This document shows positions 1-9,461 of a stretch of 64,000 nucleotides of DNA, piece by piece. The position numbers and the translations under genes were made by a program. The notes under the pieces were generated by a model. The model ran no database searches and was not told where the DNA came from. It saw only the letters and a program-made list of their open reading frames with translations. This DNA is from Leptospira bandrabouensis (GTDB lineage: Bacteria > Spirochaetota > Leptospiria > Leptospirales > Leptospiraceae). The stretch lies in NCBI RefSeq assembly GCF_004770905.1, contig NZ_RQHT01000012.1, positions 62,001-126,000 on the forward strand. Direction: 5' to 3'. The stretch's first letter is position 1, and each line of letters opens with the position of its first letter.

Positions 1-632
1 GTGAACATTTACGTGGGGAAGCAGTGACTCATGTTCCTTTACTCATCAAATTTCCAAAATCTAAAATAGAGACAACAAAAGAACACGAGTTTTTTGGAAT
101 CACATCCAGTGTGGATTTATATCCAACCATTATGGATTATTTTGGAATCCCCACCAAGCAGGAGTTTCCTGGTAAGTCATTACTACCGATCCTTGGAAAA
201 ACCAATTGGGAAGAAGACAGGTTTGTATATGCGGAAACAGGAATTTGGTTTTCTGATGTTGGGGATCACTTCTTTCAAAAACAAAGGATTCCTTATCCGA
301 ACATCCTTTCCCTCCACCAAGTAGTTCCCGAAGAGGACTACCAAATCATGATCACCGATCCTATTTATCGAGAAACCATTGCTTTTTCTAAACATAGGTC
401 AGTTCAAAATTCAAATTATAAATTAATATATATACCTACACGCCAAGGTGTGTTATTTGAATTGTATGATCGAAAAAACGACCCTCTCAATAGGAAAAAC
501 CTTTATCCCCTTCACCCAGTAAGTGCCAAAATGAAAGACTTACTTTATAAAACGGTGATCCAGTGGGAAGAAGCCACTCTCGCAGGAGAGTATTTAATAC
601 CGAGTTCTTTATCAGATATAAATGAAAACTAA
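1..632 (+). CDS. Sulfatase-family protein, C-terminal part (cut by window edge)
   Basis: The reading frame is open from base 3 and runs off the left edge, so only about the last 210 residues are seen. The first visible residues read [15 protein letters not shown], the G-E-x(4)-H-V-P-L segment typical of the alkaline-phosphatase/sulfatase superfamily, followed by the usual S-S-V-D-L-Y-P-T-I stretch. A late segment, Y-K-L-I-Y-I-P then E-L-Y-D-x(3)-D-P, matches the C-terminal sulfatase subdomain. The family hydrolyses sulfate or phosphate esters, or transfers phosphoethanolamine to lipids. The substrate cannot be told because the catalytic N-terminal part lies outside. The GTG at base 24 is internal, not a start. 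It ends 20 bases before carB. Confidence 0.8.
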   Translation, partial: EHLRGEAVTHVPLLIKFPKSKIETTKEHEFFGITSSVDLYPTIMDYFGIPTKQEFPGKSLLPILGKTNWEEDRFVYAETGIWFSDVGDHFFQKQRIPYPNILSLHQVVPEEDYQIMITDPIYRETIAFSKHRSVQNSNYKLIYIPTRQGVLFELYDRKNDPLNRKNLYPLHPVSAKMKDLLYKTVIQWEEATLAGEYLIPSSLSDINEN

Positions 633-652
633 ATAGGAAAAAAGAGGAAACT

Positions 653-3600
653 ATGCCGCAACGTAACGACTTAAAATCAATTTTGATCATCGGATCCGGG
701 CCAATCGTCATCGGGCAGGCATGTGAATTTGACTACTCCGGAACCCAAGCAACCAAAGCCCTACGAGAAAAAGGGATACGAGTCATTCTCGTAAATTCCA
801 ATCCGGCAACCATTATGACGGATCCTGATCTTGCCGATGCAACTTACATCGAACCACTCACGGTTCCTGTTCTTGAAAAAATCATAAAAAAAGAAAAACC
901 AGATGCCATCTTACCAACCGTAGGTGGACAAACGGCTCTCAACTTAGCATTGGCCCTTCATAAAGAAGGTGTTTTAGAAAAATACAATGTAGAGTTAATC
1001 GGTGCGAAAGTAGACGCCATCCGTAAAGCAGAAGATAGAGAACTTTTCAAACAAGCGATGGAAAAACTGGGAATCCGGGTCGCAAAATCCTTTATGGTTT
1101 CCGATATGGATGCCGCAAGAAAAGCAAAAGACGAAATTGGATTTCCTATCATCATTCGACCTGCCTTTACCTTAGGGGGAACAGGTGGTGGAACTTGTTA
1201 CGAAGAGTCGGAATTCGAAGAAATTGCGCAGAAAGGTTTATCTGCATCCCCCATCTCACAGATATTAGTTGAAGAATCGGTTATGGGATGGAAAGAGTTC
1301 GAGTTAGAAGTGATGCGAGATCTGGCCGATAACGTAGTCATCATTTGTTCTATCGAAAATTTAGATCCAATGGGTGTTCATACAGGAGATTCTATTACAG
1401 TTGCCCCACAACAAACGTTAAGTGATAGAGAATACCAACGACTCCGTGATATGTCCATCGACATCATTCGAGAGATTGGTGTGGAAACCGGTGGTTCTAA
1501 TATCCAGTTTGCTGTAAATCCAGAGAATGGTGATGTCATTGTCATTGAAATGAATCCTCGTGTATCAAGATCCTCGGCATTGGCATCGAAAGCAACGGGA
1601 TTTCCCATTGCAAAAATTGCCGCTTTGTTATCGATAGGATACACTTTGGATGAGATCCGAAATGATATCACTCGTGTGACGCCTGCTAGTTTCGAACCAT
1701 CCATTGATTATGTGGTTACAAAAATTCCAAGGTTTGCCTTTGAAAAATTCCCTGGTTCCGATAATACCTTAGGAGTTCAAATGAAAGCTGTTGGGGAAGC
1801 GATGGCCATTGGTCGTAACTTCAAAGAAAGTTTTCAGAAAGCCCTTCGTTCCTTGGAAACCGACCGATTTGGATTTGGCAGTGATGGTTATTTAAAAGAA
1901 CTTTTGGAATGGGAATCGATTCCGAAAGAAGAAAGAAAAACTTGGCTTACTGCAAAAGTAAAACGTCCTACTGACAAACGCATTTTTTATGTAAAAATGG
2001 CTTTTGATTTTGGAATGAGCGTGGAAGAAATTTTCGAAATTTGTAAAATTGATCCTTGGTTTCTCTATCAATTTGAAGAGTTATTCCAATTAGAGAATCG
2101 GTTTCGAAAAGAAGGAAAAACGATGATTGAAGAAATGAAGAAGGCAGGTTTTTCAAACCGCCAACTTGCATTTCTAAATAAAGAAGAACAAATCTTATCT
2201 CAAGTTCGAAGCGGAGCTGCTATCGAAATTACAAAAGCCAAAGTGGAAAAAACTCTTCGTGAGGAAGAAGAGGCAATCGAAAAATATTTAGAAGAAAAAA
2301 ACATCCACCCAGTCTATAAACGAATTGATACGTGTGCCGGGGAATTTGAAGCTTTTACGCCTTATATGTATTCCTCTTATGACGAAGAGGATGAAGCTGA
2401 TGTCACTTCGAAAAAGAAAGTGATGATCCTCGGTGGTGGTCCAAACCGTATTGGGCAAGGAATTGAATTCGATTATTGTTGTTGCCATGCTTCCTTTTCC
2501 TTACAGGAAGCAGGAGTTGAATCCATCATGGTCAACTCCAATCCAGAAACAGTTTCCACAGACTATGATACTTCTGACAGGTTGTATTTTGAACCTTTAA
2601 GTCTTGAAGACGTAATGGCAATTTTCAAAAAAGAAAAACCTGATGGCGTTATTGTTCAGTTAGGTGGTCAAACTCCTTTAAAATTAGCTAAATCATTGGA
2701 AAAAAGGGGAGTTCCAATTCTTGGAACCAGTCCCGACTCCATCGACCGTGCAGAAGACAGAAAACGTTTTGCAGAAGTTTTAGAGAAACTAAATTTAAAA
2801 TCACCTGAAAATGGAATTGCCGCCTCCAAAGACAAAGCCAGAGAGATTGCACGAAAAATCGGTTATCCTGTTCTTGTGAGACCTTCCTATGTGTTAGGCG
2901 GAAGGGCCATGTTAATTGTAAACGAAGAGTCAGAACTCGATAAATACATGGAAGAAGCAGAAGAGGTATCAGAAGATAGACCACTTCTTGTAGATTCTTT
3001 TTTACAAGATGCGACCGAAGTCGACGTAGATGCTCTTTGTGATGGAAAGGATGTGTTCATTGCTGGAATCATGGAACATATTGAAGAGGCAGGAATTCAC
3101 TCCGGTGACTCAGCTTGTGTGTTGCCCCCACAATCCATTTCTCAACGAATGTTACAAGAAATTGAAGAGGCCACTTACCGTTTGGCTTTGGAATTAAATG
3201 TAAAGGGACTCATTAACGTTCAATATGCGATCAAAGAAGAAACTTTGTATGTATTGGAAGTAAATCCTCGGGCTTCACGAACAGTTCCTTTTGTTGCCAA
3301 ATCAATTGGAATTCCGGTAGTGAAAATTGCCGTAAGGTTGATGTTAGGGGAATCTTTGTCTTCTTTTAAATTAGGAAAACGTTTTTCTGCTCCTATGATC
3401 ACTGTGAAAGAAGCGGTTTTACCATTTAGTAAGTTTCCTGGTGTTGATACCATCCTTGGGCCTGAGATGAGGTCCACCGGAGAAGTGATGGGTGTTGCAA
3501 CCACAAAAGGGGAAGCCTTTGTCAAAGCACAGATCATGGCGGGTGAAGAACCACCTAAACACGGAACTGTTTTTGTGACTATTAATGATAAAACTAAAAA

Positions 3601-3970
3601 GGAATTACTCGAACCAGTAAGATCATTATCCAATTTAGGTTATAATATTATAGCAACGGAAGGAACACATAAATTTCTTTCTGATAATGGAATCCTATCC
3701 AGTAAAATTAATAAAATTTATGATGGATACTTCCCGAACGTGATTGATTATATCAAAGAGAAAAAAATTCATTTGATCATCAATACTCCTTTGTCAAGAG
3801 TCACCCGCGAAAATGCGTTTACGATCCGCCAAGCAGCGATTAAATATAAGGTGCCTTGTTTGACTACTTCGCAAGCAGCTAGAGCACTCATTCATGGTTT
3901 GGTGGAAATGAAGGATAAAGGTTTTTCTGTGAATTCCTTACAGGAAATTCACAGAGGACATCAAAAATAG
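653..3970 (+). CDS. carB: Carbamoyl-phosphate synthase large subunit
   Basis: This 1105-residue protein makes carbamoyl phosphate from bicarbonate, ATP and the ammonia delivered by CarA, feeding pyrimidine and arginine synthesis. It shows the duplicated architecture of CarB. The first ATP-grasp half opens with a [17 protein letters not shown] motif. The second opens near residue 590 with [15 protein letters not shown]. Both halves carry metal/ATP signatures ([10 protein letters not shown] and E-V-N-P-R-A-S-R-T). The last about 130 residues form the MGS-like allosteric domain. Length is slightly above the usual 1070 because the middle linker is long. The ATG follows an AGAGGAAA ribosome-binding site. 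carA is not in the window. Confidence 0.98.
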   Translation: MPQRNDLKSILIIGSGPIVIGQACEFDYSGTQATKALREKGIRVILVNSNPATIMTDPDLADATYIEPLTVPVLEKIIKKEKPDAILPTVGGQTALNLALALHKEGVLEKYNVELIGAKVDAIRKAEDRELFKQAMEKLGIRVAKSFMVSDMDAARKAKDEIGFPIIIRPAFTLGGTGGGTCYEESEFEEIAQKGLSASPISQILVEESVMGWKEFELEVMRDLADNVVIICSIENLDPMGVHTGDSITVAPQQTLSDREYQRLRDMSIDIIREIGVETGGSNIQFAVNPENGDVIVIEMNPRVSRSSALASKATGFPIAKIAALLSIGYTLDEIRNDITRVTPASFEPSIDYVVTKIPRFAFEKFPGSDNTLGVQMKAVGEAMAIGRNFKESFQKALRSLETDRFGFGSDGYLKELLEWESIPKEERKTWLTAKVKRPTDKRIFYVKMAFDFGMSVEEIFEICKIDPWFLYQFEELFQLENRFRKEGKTMIEEMKKAGFSNRQLAFLNKEEQILSQVRSGAAIEITKAKVEKTLREEEEAIEKYLEEKNIHPVYKRIDTCAGEFEAFTPYMYSSYDEEDEADVTSKKKVMILGGGPNRIGQGIEFDYCCCHASFSLQEAGVESIMVNSNPETVSTDYDTSDRLYFEPLSLEDVMAIFKKEKPDGVIVQLGGQTPLKLAKSLEKRGVPILGTSPDSIDRAEDRKRFAEVLEKLNLKSPENGIAASKDKAREIARKIGYPVLVRPSYVLGGRAMLIVNEESELDKYMEEAEEVSEDRPLLVDSFLQDATEVDVDALCDGKDVFIAGIMEHIEEAGIHSGDSACVLPPQSISQRMLQEIEEATYRLALELNVKGLINVQYAIKEETLYVLEVNPRASRTVPFVAKSIGIPVVKIAVRLMLGESLSSFKLGKRFSAPMITVKEAVLPFSKFPGVDTILGPEMRSTGEVMGVATTKGEAFVKAQIMAGEEPPKHGTVFVTINDKTKKELLEPVRSLSNLGYNIIATEGTHKFLSDNGILSSKINKIYDGYFPNVIDYIKEKKIHLIINTPLSRVTRENAFTIRQAAIKYKVPCLTTSQAARALIHGLVEMKDKGFSVNSLQEIHRGHQK

Positions 3971-3984
3971 TAAACTAATCTTGG

Positions 3985-4025
3985 GATTTAGAAAGATTAA
4001 CAGGCCTCTGTTAAATTTCTAAATC
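3985..4025. terminator. Convergent terminator-like hairpin between carB and DUF1499 gene
   Basis: Two arms pair over 17 bp: GATTTAGAAA (3985-3994) with TTTCTAAATC (4016-4025), and TTAACAG (3997-4003) with CTGTTAA (4008-4014). The loop is GCCT, with a small bulge (GA against A). The hairpin lies just after carB and includes the last codons of the convergent DUF1499 gene. It lacks a long T-run, so termination efficiency is inferred only. Confidence 0.5.
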
Positions 4026-4460
4026 TTTCAGTATGGACTCAATTCGCTTTCGATTCACACCTAGGTCTGATTTTCCCAGCCGCGAAGCAGACCGAAAGTG
4101 TAAGAGTTTATTTTTTTCATCAAAATAAAATTCTACATCATCCACATAACGCATGATAAGTGATGTGAATTCTGCATAAATGTAATTAGGATTTTCTTCG
4201 ATGATTTTTGTACGTGGTGAAAGCTCTAATTTTCTTTTTAATATTTGGACTGCTTCTTTTAAAGGTTTCTTGTAGGGAAGCGGGCTTCTATAGTGTTCTT
4301 TGTCTGTGGGATTTGCAAAACTGCTAATGCAGTTAGGAGTTCCTGGGCATTCAGCCAATTTCTCTGACTTAACACCTAAAAAAACTGGCCTGGTTCCGGT
4401 ACAGGCTAATAAAAATGCAAGAAGGGCTATCGGAAAGAGCATCTGGAATTTTTGGTTCAT
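4011..4460 (-). CDS. DUF1499-family lipoprotein
   Basis: A 149-residue predicted lipoprotein. The chosen ATG at 4460 gives a clean signal peptide (M-N-Q-K-F, hydrophobic core, then L-L-A-C as a spirochaetal lipobox). The longer frame up to 4508 would put a charged 16-residue tail in front of the signal peptide and is less likely. After the Cys comes C-P-G-T-P-N-C-I-S-S, the hallmark N-terminal segment of DUF1499 proteins, and a middle R-Y-V-D-D-V-E-F motif also typical of that family. No function is established. It converges on carB, its 3' end is folded into the shared hairpin, and its upstream region is divergent from the TetR gene. Confidence 0.8.
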   Translation of the reverse strand: MNQKFQMLFPIALLAFLLACTGTRPVFLGVKSEKLAECPGTPNCISSFANPTDKEHYRSPLPYKKPLKEAVQILKRKLELSPRTKIIEENPNYIYAEFTSLIMRYVDDVEFYFDEKNKLLHFRSASRLGKSDLGVNRKRIESILKDLEI

Positions 4461-4704
4461 TGGATCATTCTCTTGGGGTTTATCTGATTGGACGGGTCCT
4501 GTTTCCAAATAGTCATAAAAATCGCCTGTCTTTTCTCGCTTGAACTTTCCCTTCCTTACTTCTTACTGGTGCCTGTTCCCCAAAAATCCTAGGTTAAGGA
4601 GATTTGGGCTAGGGGAAGGACTAGAGTTTCATGGAAAAAAAACATAAGATTTCGGAATTGGTTATAATTGGGAAAAAAGATTGGACATTCTATGTTGAAA
4701 GTAA

Positions 4705-4734
4705 TTATTTATATCGATCGTTCGATATAAATAA
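4705..4734. promoter_or_regulatory. Perfect 13-bp inverted repeat, putative TetR operator
   Basis: TTATTTATATCGA (4705-4717) is the exact reverse complement of TCGATATAAATAA (4722-4734), separated by TCGT. The site ends 12 bases before the TetR-family start codon at 4747, covering the region where the promoter -10 element or start point should lie. A palindrome this long right in front of a TetR gene is the usual arrangement for an autoregulatory operator. Binding by this regulator is inferred. Confidence 0.75.
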
Positions 4735-4746
4735 GGGATTTTTCCG

Positions 4747-5304
4747 ATGCCAAAGATAGTCGATCATGATCTCTACCGGGCAGAACTTTTGACCAAGTGT
4801 ATGCCTATCTTTGTGACGAGAGGTGTGTCATCGGTTTCGATGCGGGAACTATCCAAGGAATTGGGGGTTTCTACGGGAACTCTTTACCATTATTTTCCGA
4901 CCAAGGAGATTCTCTTTGCGTCGATGGTAAAACAACTTGTGGCAATTGATGCAAAAGAGATCACCGAACTATCTGAGAGTCACTCAGGTCTTTCGGATAT
5001 AATGAATTTTGTCGCTTCGCGAGAAGATCATTTTTTGAACCTGATGTTACTGGCTGTGGATGTAAAGAGGCACCTTAGTGATTCCCATGAACTTTCGCAG
5101 TTGGTGGAAGACTCTTTTACTACATATCGAACGGCTTTGGACCGATTCTTTCCAACCAATGCCAATACGATGAGTGGAAAGGCTTTTTTATCTTTTTTTC
5201 TTGGAGCATTGTTTTTAAAAAATAAAGCCACGGAAAAAACAAATTGGCCAGAACTTTTTGATGGATTGGAGAACTTGAAGGTATTGTTCCAAAATAAAGA
5301 ATAA
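4747..5304 (+). CDS. TetR-family transcriptional regulator
   Basis: 185 residues. The N-terminal 50 residues carry the TetR helix-turn-helix: a G-V-S-S-V-S-M-R-E-L-S-K-E-L-G-V-S segment, then T-G-T-L-Y-H-Y-F-P-T-K-E, the recognition helix and following helix of the family. The C-terminal ligand-binding region is divergent, as usual. The ATG is preceded by AAGGGA. It lies 11 bases upstream of alkB on the same strand, so both are likely one transcript. A plausible role is repression of its own operon, with release by an alkane or fatty-acid-like ligand. The ligand is inference from context only. Confidence 0.9.
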   Translation: MPKIVDHDLYRAELLTKCMPIFVTRGVSSVSMRELSKELGVSTGTLYHYFPTKEILFASMVKQLVAIDAKEITELSESHSGLSDIMNFVASREDHFLNLMLLAVDVKRHLSDSHELSQLVEDSFTTYRTALDRFFPTNANTMSGKAFLSFFLGALFLKNKATEKTNWPELFDGLENLKVLFQNKE

Positions 5305-5315
5305 GGAGATCGTTT

Positions 5316-6404
5316 ATGACTCTAATCAAACGACTTAGTTTTTTACTTTGTTACGTTTTACCAATTCTTGTTGTGGTTGCCGAAGCAGTAGGGGGAATTA
5401 GTTATCTGATAGTTCCTATTACTGTTTTTATAGTTTTACCAGTTCTTGATTTAATTCTTGGAAGAGATGAATCAAATCCATCCGAAACTCATTTTTTTAA
5501 AATACAAAACGATACTTATTTTCGATATTTGACAGAAATTTGGGCTTATGTTCAGCTAATATTTGTCATATGGTCTGTATACCGGATTAGTTTTTTTCCT
5601 CATACAACTTCAGAGTTTATTCTCTTTGGTCTTGCCGTAGGAATTGTTACCGGTGGGGTCGGGATTACTGTAGGACATGAACTAGGTCATAAAAATACTA
5701 AGTATGAACAGTTCCTTGCAAAAATGATTTATATGACGGTTTGTTATATGCATTTTTATATAGAACACAACAGAGGACACCATACAAAAGTTTCCACTCC
5801 TAGTGATCCTGCATCTTCTAAAAAAAATCAATCCTTCTATCAGTTTTATCCGCAGACAGTGTTTGGGGCTTTCCAATCTGCTTGGGAATTGGAGAAAAAA
5901 CGACTATCTAAGTTGGGACTTGGAGTATTTCATTATCGTAATGAAATGATTTGGTATATGGTCATTACCATTTTATTTTTAACGACTATGGTAGTTTTGG
6001 GATCTCTTGGGAGTGGAAAAGGATTTCGATTGGAAATTCTTGTGTTTTTACTTTTTCAATCCTTTGTTGCCTTTTCTCTTTTAGAACTCACAAACTACAT
6101 TGAACATTATGGTTTGAAACGAAACCAAAATGCCCAAGGAAAGTTTGAGAAAGTATTACCAATCCATTCTTGGAACCAAAACTATTTTGTTTCTAATGCA
6201 CTACTTTTTCAATTACAAAGGCATTCTGATCATCATGCGAATGCAGGAAGAAGATACCAAACCTTACGTCATTTTGAAGAGGCACCTCAGTTGCCTTATG
6301 GCTATGAGGTGATGATTTTAATTGCGCTTATTCCTCCGCTTTGGTTTTCCATGATGAATCCAATTTTGGAGTCTTGGGAAAAGAAAACGGCTATTGGATC
6401 CTAA
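5316..6404 (+). CDS. alkB: Membrane-bound alkane 1-monooxygenase
   Basis: A 362-residue integral-membrane non-haem di-iron enzyme that hydroxylates the terminal carbon of n-alkanes using a rubredoxin/rubredoxin-reductase electron supply. All histidine boxes are present: H-E-L-G-H-K (first His at residue 121), E-H-N-R-G-H-H (residues 150-156) and L-Q-R-H-S-D-H-H-A-N (His 303, 306, 307). The AlkB signature N-Y-I-E-H-Y-G is also there. Hydrophobic segments lie before, between and after the boxes. Length is a little below typical AlkB (about 400). No rubredoxin gene is adjacent. An AAGGAG-type ribosome-binding site precedes the ATG. The gene is followed by a strong terminator. Confidence 0.95.
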   Translation: MTLIKRLSFLLCYVLPILVVVAEAVGGISYLIVPITVFIVLPVLDLILGRDESNPSETHFFKIQNDTYFRYLTEIWAYVQLIFVIWSVYRISFFPHTTSEFILFGLAVGIVTGGVGITVGHELGHKNTKYEQFLAKMIYMTVCYMHFYIEHNRGHHTKVSTPSDPASSKKNQSFYQFYPQTVFGAFQSAWELEKKRLSKLGLGVFHYRNEMIWYMVITILFLTTMVVLGSLGSGKGFRLEILVFLLFQSFVAFSLLELTNYIEHYGLKRNQNAQGKFEKVLPIHSWNQNYFVSNALLFQLQRHSDHHANAGRRYQTLRHFEEAPQLPYGYEVMILIALIPPLWFSMMNPILESWEKKTAIGS

Positions 6405-6460
6405 ATCAAATTTAATTCATCCAATATTTCTACTAACATTCACTTTATAATTTGGACATG

Positions 6461-6488
6461 GACTCACGAAAAAGTTTTTTCGTGAGTC
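6461..6488. terminator. Bidirectional rho-independent terminator
   Basis: GACTCACGAAAAA (6461-6473) is the exact reverse complement of TTTTTCGTGAGTC (6476-6488). The A-run on one side and T-run on the other let it act in both directions. It sits between the convergent alkB and DUF3999 genes. Confidence 0.85.
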
Positions 6489-6498
6489 ACTTGTTTTA

Positions 6499-7737
6499 TT
6501 ATGATTCGGATTCTGTGAGAACGGACCTTTTACTCTTTAAAATGGAAAATAAAAGATACAATAAGGCAAGAACTCCTAAATAAAAGAAACCGGTGGCTAG
6601 ATATCCTGAAATGGGTGGGTAGAGGATACTAAAACTAAAGTCGGGATTTTCTGATTCTGCAAGGAGTGTTCCCCTATTTACTTCAGCGTTTTTAGTTTCT
6701 TCCCCAGATGGGTAAGAGTAAGGATCAAAACTAGGCGGCCATTGGTAAGGGTTTCCGTAATAGAGTGCATAACCTTCTTTGGAAGCATCCGCATTTGCAA
6801 AAAAATATATTTCTTCTAATGGTTGGACAGAGATCACTTCTTTTAGGTGAAGGGTTTCGTTTTCTCCATCATAAATTTGTATTTCAAATTCAGAGGTGAT
6901 CGTTTGAGAGAGTGGTATTTCGGTATAAACGCCATCTGATTTGTTGTGAGTAACGGTTCCGTCGAATACTGTCTCCCATTCTTTTTTGTTAATTTTTCCT
7001 CGGACGATTACGTTTCTTTCCCAATTATCTTCTTCAATACGTAATTTCAAAATTTGAAAAGCGGACTTAGTTTCATTGGGAAACAAAAACTGGCAATGGT
7101 TTTCGGCAAGGACAGGATCCGTTACCGTATGTGTTTTTTCGTAATACAAGTTTTTGTTTTGTTTGGCTCTATATGCGGATGGAAACTTTAGATCGGATCC
7201 AGGTTCTGCTTCCAAACGAACAAAACGATGTTTTGTATTTCCTAAATCAATTTCACCAGAAGTTTGGCTTCCATATTTATAAAGAAATACGGTTTTGGAA
7301 TCCGTAAATTGGTCAGGATTGTCACCTAACTTAAGAGTGATGGAGGTTTCGTAGTCATAAGCACTCGACACAGAAAGTTTTGTGTAGTTCATACCTTCTG
7401 GTAGTTTGGGAAGTTCCAATACGTAAATCTCCAAATCATCCTTTTTGGAAAATAGTAGTTCTGGTTTTACTTTTTCTGTGTTTTTCGAAATTTCTTCCGC
7501 ATTTTGGATATGGTAGGGAACAATGTCTCCGTTGTAAGTTAAACGTAAGTCTCCGTAAAAAGAATGTTTGTAAATATCTTCATCTAACATGAGTTTTACA
7601 ACTCCGTTAGGGGAAAGATTTCCTGAGATTTTTAAATCCTTTTTGTATTTAAAATTTTGCACTGCAAGGGGGCGACTAGTTACTTGTGTTGTAATGGCTA
7701 AAAATAATAGAATAGGGAGTAAATATTTGAACTTCAT
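6499..7737 (-). CDS. DUF3999-family exported membrane-anchored protein
   Basis: 412 residues, with an N-terminal signal peptide (M-K-F-K-Y, hydrophobic run, cleavage near residue 22) and one C-terminal transmembrane helix near residues 378-400 followed by a short basic tail. The long middle region is beta-rich. The opening F-K-Y-K-K-D-L segment after the signal peptide and the overall size fit DUF3999. Its start overlaps the end of the upstream DUF2339 gene by 4 bases (ATGA), and DUF2339-DUF3999 pairs are known in other bacteria, which supports the call. Function is not known; a role in the cell envelope is inferred. Confidence 0.7.
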   Translation of the reverse strand: MKFKYLLPILLFLAITTQVTSRPLAVQNFKYKKDLKISGNLSPNGVVKLMLDEDIYKHSFYGDLRLTYNGDIVPYHIQNAEEISKNTEKVKPELLFSKKDDLEIYVLELPKLPEGMNYTKLSVSSAYDYETSITLKLGDNPDQFTDSKTVFLYKYGSQTSGEIDLGNTKHRFVRLEAEPGSDLKFPSAYRAKQNKNLYYEKTHTVTDPVLAENHCQFLFPNETKSAFQILKLRIEEDNWERNVIVRGKINKKEWETVFDGTVTHNKSDGVYTEIPLSQTITSEFEIQIYDGENETLHLKEVISVQPLEEIYFFANADASKEGYALYYGNPYQWPPSFDPYSYPSGEETKNAEVNRGTLLAESENPDFSFSILYPPISGYLATGFFYLGVLALLYLLFSILKSKRSVLTESES

Positions 7738-9419
7738 TTTGTTTCCTTCTTAAAATGGTTGTATAACGTTCCTGTAACGATGAGTGTGATTCCTAAAAAT
7801 AATCCTGCCGAAATTCGGTAACCCAAACTCAAATTCCAAAAATCATAAAGATAGAATTTTATGATGACTAGAGCTAAAGATCCAAATCCTACGTATCGTA
7901 ACGATTGGATTTTTTTTCCAAATCCAACTGACAACGCTATGAACCCATAAAGAATCAAACTCAGAGTGTAGAGAAATAACTGTTTCTCCTCTGGAAATCC
8001 TAAGTAAATTTCAACAAAGGTTCCGAGTAACCAATACGGGTAAGCTGCATACAAAAATAATTTGGATAGGTCTGAGAACTTTCTACTATAAAGGTAAGAA
8101 AGTACAAGGTAAGCTGAACCTGTTGCAAATACCAAAAAACGTCCGTTGAGGAAAGGAATTTCGTTTTGCGAACGATAGGTGAAAGCAAAGATATAAAACA
8201 GTGCAAAAAACCAAACGGGAAATGCAGCAAAGTACATATACAATTGTTTGGAATAAGTTGAAGCAACAGTCACAAGAAAAGCGAAACTGATTAGACTAAA
8301 AGCTAAAAATTTTCCAGTAGTTCCGATGACAATCAAACTGACGATAAATGGTAGTCCGAAAAGACCAATCAAATCATAGAGTTTTTTCTTTTCTAAATTA
8401 AGTGCTGTTCGTCTGATGGAACGTTCATATAATCCATAGAATAGAATTAGAATGAGTGTTAGTAAAAAAGGTTTTGCGATAGGATAAAAAATCGAGAAGG
8501 CCCAATACGATTGTAAAAATCCTAAACCTAAAGTAAATCCAATCGTAACAAGGTTAAGAACTAAATCTTTAGATTTTTTTGATTCTAATGTCTGAAACTC
8601 TCGTAGTAAAAATAAAACAAAAACTCCAAGTTGGAATAAAATCGGAAAAAATGGTTTTGATTCCTCTAATTTGTCATTGGCCCATCCAGCAAAGATTAGG
8701 TGGTTTGCACAAAGAAGTAATAAGGGAATTACCTTCCAATCTTTATCTTTTCTTACCCAGAAAAAAAGAAGATTCCAAAGGAGTAAGTAAGTGAAAAGGA
8801 AAGGATAGGAGTTTTGGCCTGTCGACAAAAGGAGAGGAACTGAAAATGCACCAAGAGAGGCAAATCCAAATAATACCTCACTTTTTTCGGCATGGGCAGT
8901 GGCCACGGTAGTCAAACTGAGAATCAGGAGACCCACAAAACAGGTTTCGGTAGAATAAAGATCATACCAGAGATAACCAGAATAGTATGCCGAAAATAAA
9001 ATAGCGATTCCGAGTCCAAGAAGGCTTGGGGAAAGATAAGGCCTTGAATGCCTTACACGGAATCCATAAATCAGTATCGGGATGGCAGAGATAAGCCCAA
9101 TCCAAATGCGAACAGATTCGTTGATCCAATACTCTTCAATGGCTAAATAGAAAAACCAAATGGTTGCCAAGAGAAGTGAAAACACTCCTAACTTAACAAA
9201 TAAATTTTCGCCAATCCACTGTACAAACCAATTAGGTCCTTCGCCTAGTGTAACTTCTGCTTGGTGGGTATGCACAGGAGTTGGTTTCGAAACAGGGGGA
9301 GTTTGCTGTTTTGGAGTTTCTGTTTTTGTTTGCGAAAGGACTCTTTCTTTTAAAAAAGAAAGTTCCCTTTCCATCGCTTGGATCCTAGAAAGGATATCTT
9401 TAGATTCTTTTTCTTCCAC
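7734..9419 (-). CDS. DUF2339-family polytopic membrane protein
   Basis: 561 residues. The first about 30 residues form a charged, coiled-coil-like helix, then comes a Pro/Thr-rich linker to about residue 60. After that the protein is nearly all hydrophobic helices, roughly 15. The arrangement (N-terminal coiled coil, a segment around G-E-N-L-F-V-K-L-G-V at the first helix, then many membrane spans) is characteristic of DUF2339. It is translationally coupled to the downstream DUF3999 gene. No enzymatic motif is visible and the function is unknown. Confidence 0.75.
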   Translation of the reverse strand: MEEKESKDILSRIQAMERELSFLKERVLSQTKTETPKQQTPPVSKPTPVHTHQAEVTLGEGPNWFVQWIGENLFVKLGVFSLLLATIWFFYLAIEEYWINESVRIWIGLISAIPILIYGFRVRHSRPYLSPSLLGLGIAILFSAYYSGYLWYDLYSTETCFVGLLILSLTTVATAHAEKSEVLFGFASLGAFSVPLLLSTGQNSYPFLFTYLLLWNLLFFWVRKDKDWKVIPLLLLCANHLIFAGWANDKLEESKPFFPILFQLGVFVLFLLREFQTLESKKSKDLVLNLVTIGFTLGLGFLQSYWAFSIFYPIAKPFLLTLILILFYGLYERSIRRTALNLEKKKLYDLIGLFGLPFIVSLIVIGTTGKFLAFSLISFAFLVTVASTYSKQLYMYFAAFPVWFFALFYIFAFTYRSQNEIPFLNGRFLVFATGSAYLVLSYLYSRKFSDLSKLFLYAAYPYWLLGTFVEIYLGFPEEKQLFLYTLSLILYGFIALSVGFGKKIQSLRYVGFGSLALVIIKFYLYDFWNLSLGYRISAGLFLGITLIVTGTLYNHFKKETK

Positions 9420-9461
9420 GGAGGAAATGCTTCACATCCGTGAATAGAGGGGAACTACTTT

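Noticed and set aside
2688..2984. Antisense frame of 98 codons inside carB, and others like it at 1378-1704 and 3220-3633
   Set aside because: They lie fully inside strongly conserved genes in opposite frames, with no ribosome-binding site or family motif.
4555..4615. Imperfect hairpin (CCCAAA and ATCC pairing with GGA and TTTGGG) between the DUF1499 and TetR genes
   Set aside because: It has a 2x2 internal loop and no T-run. It is too weak to call a terminator or a small RNA from one sequence.
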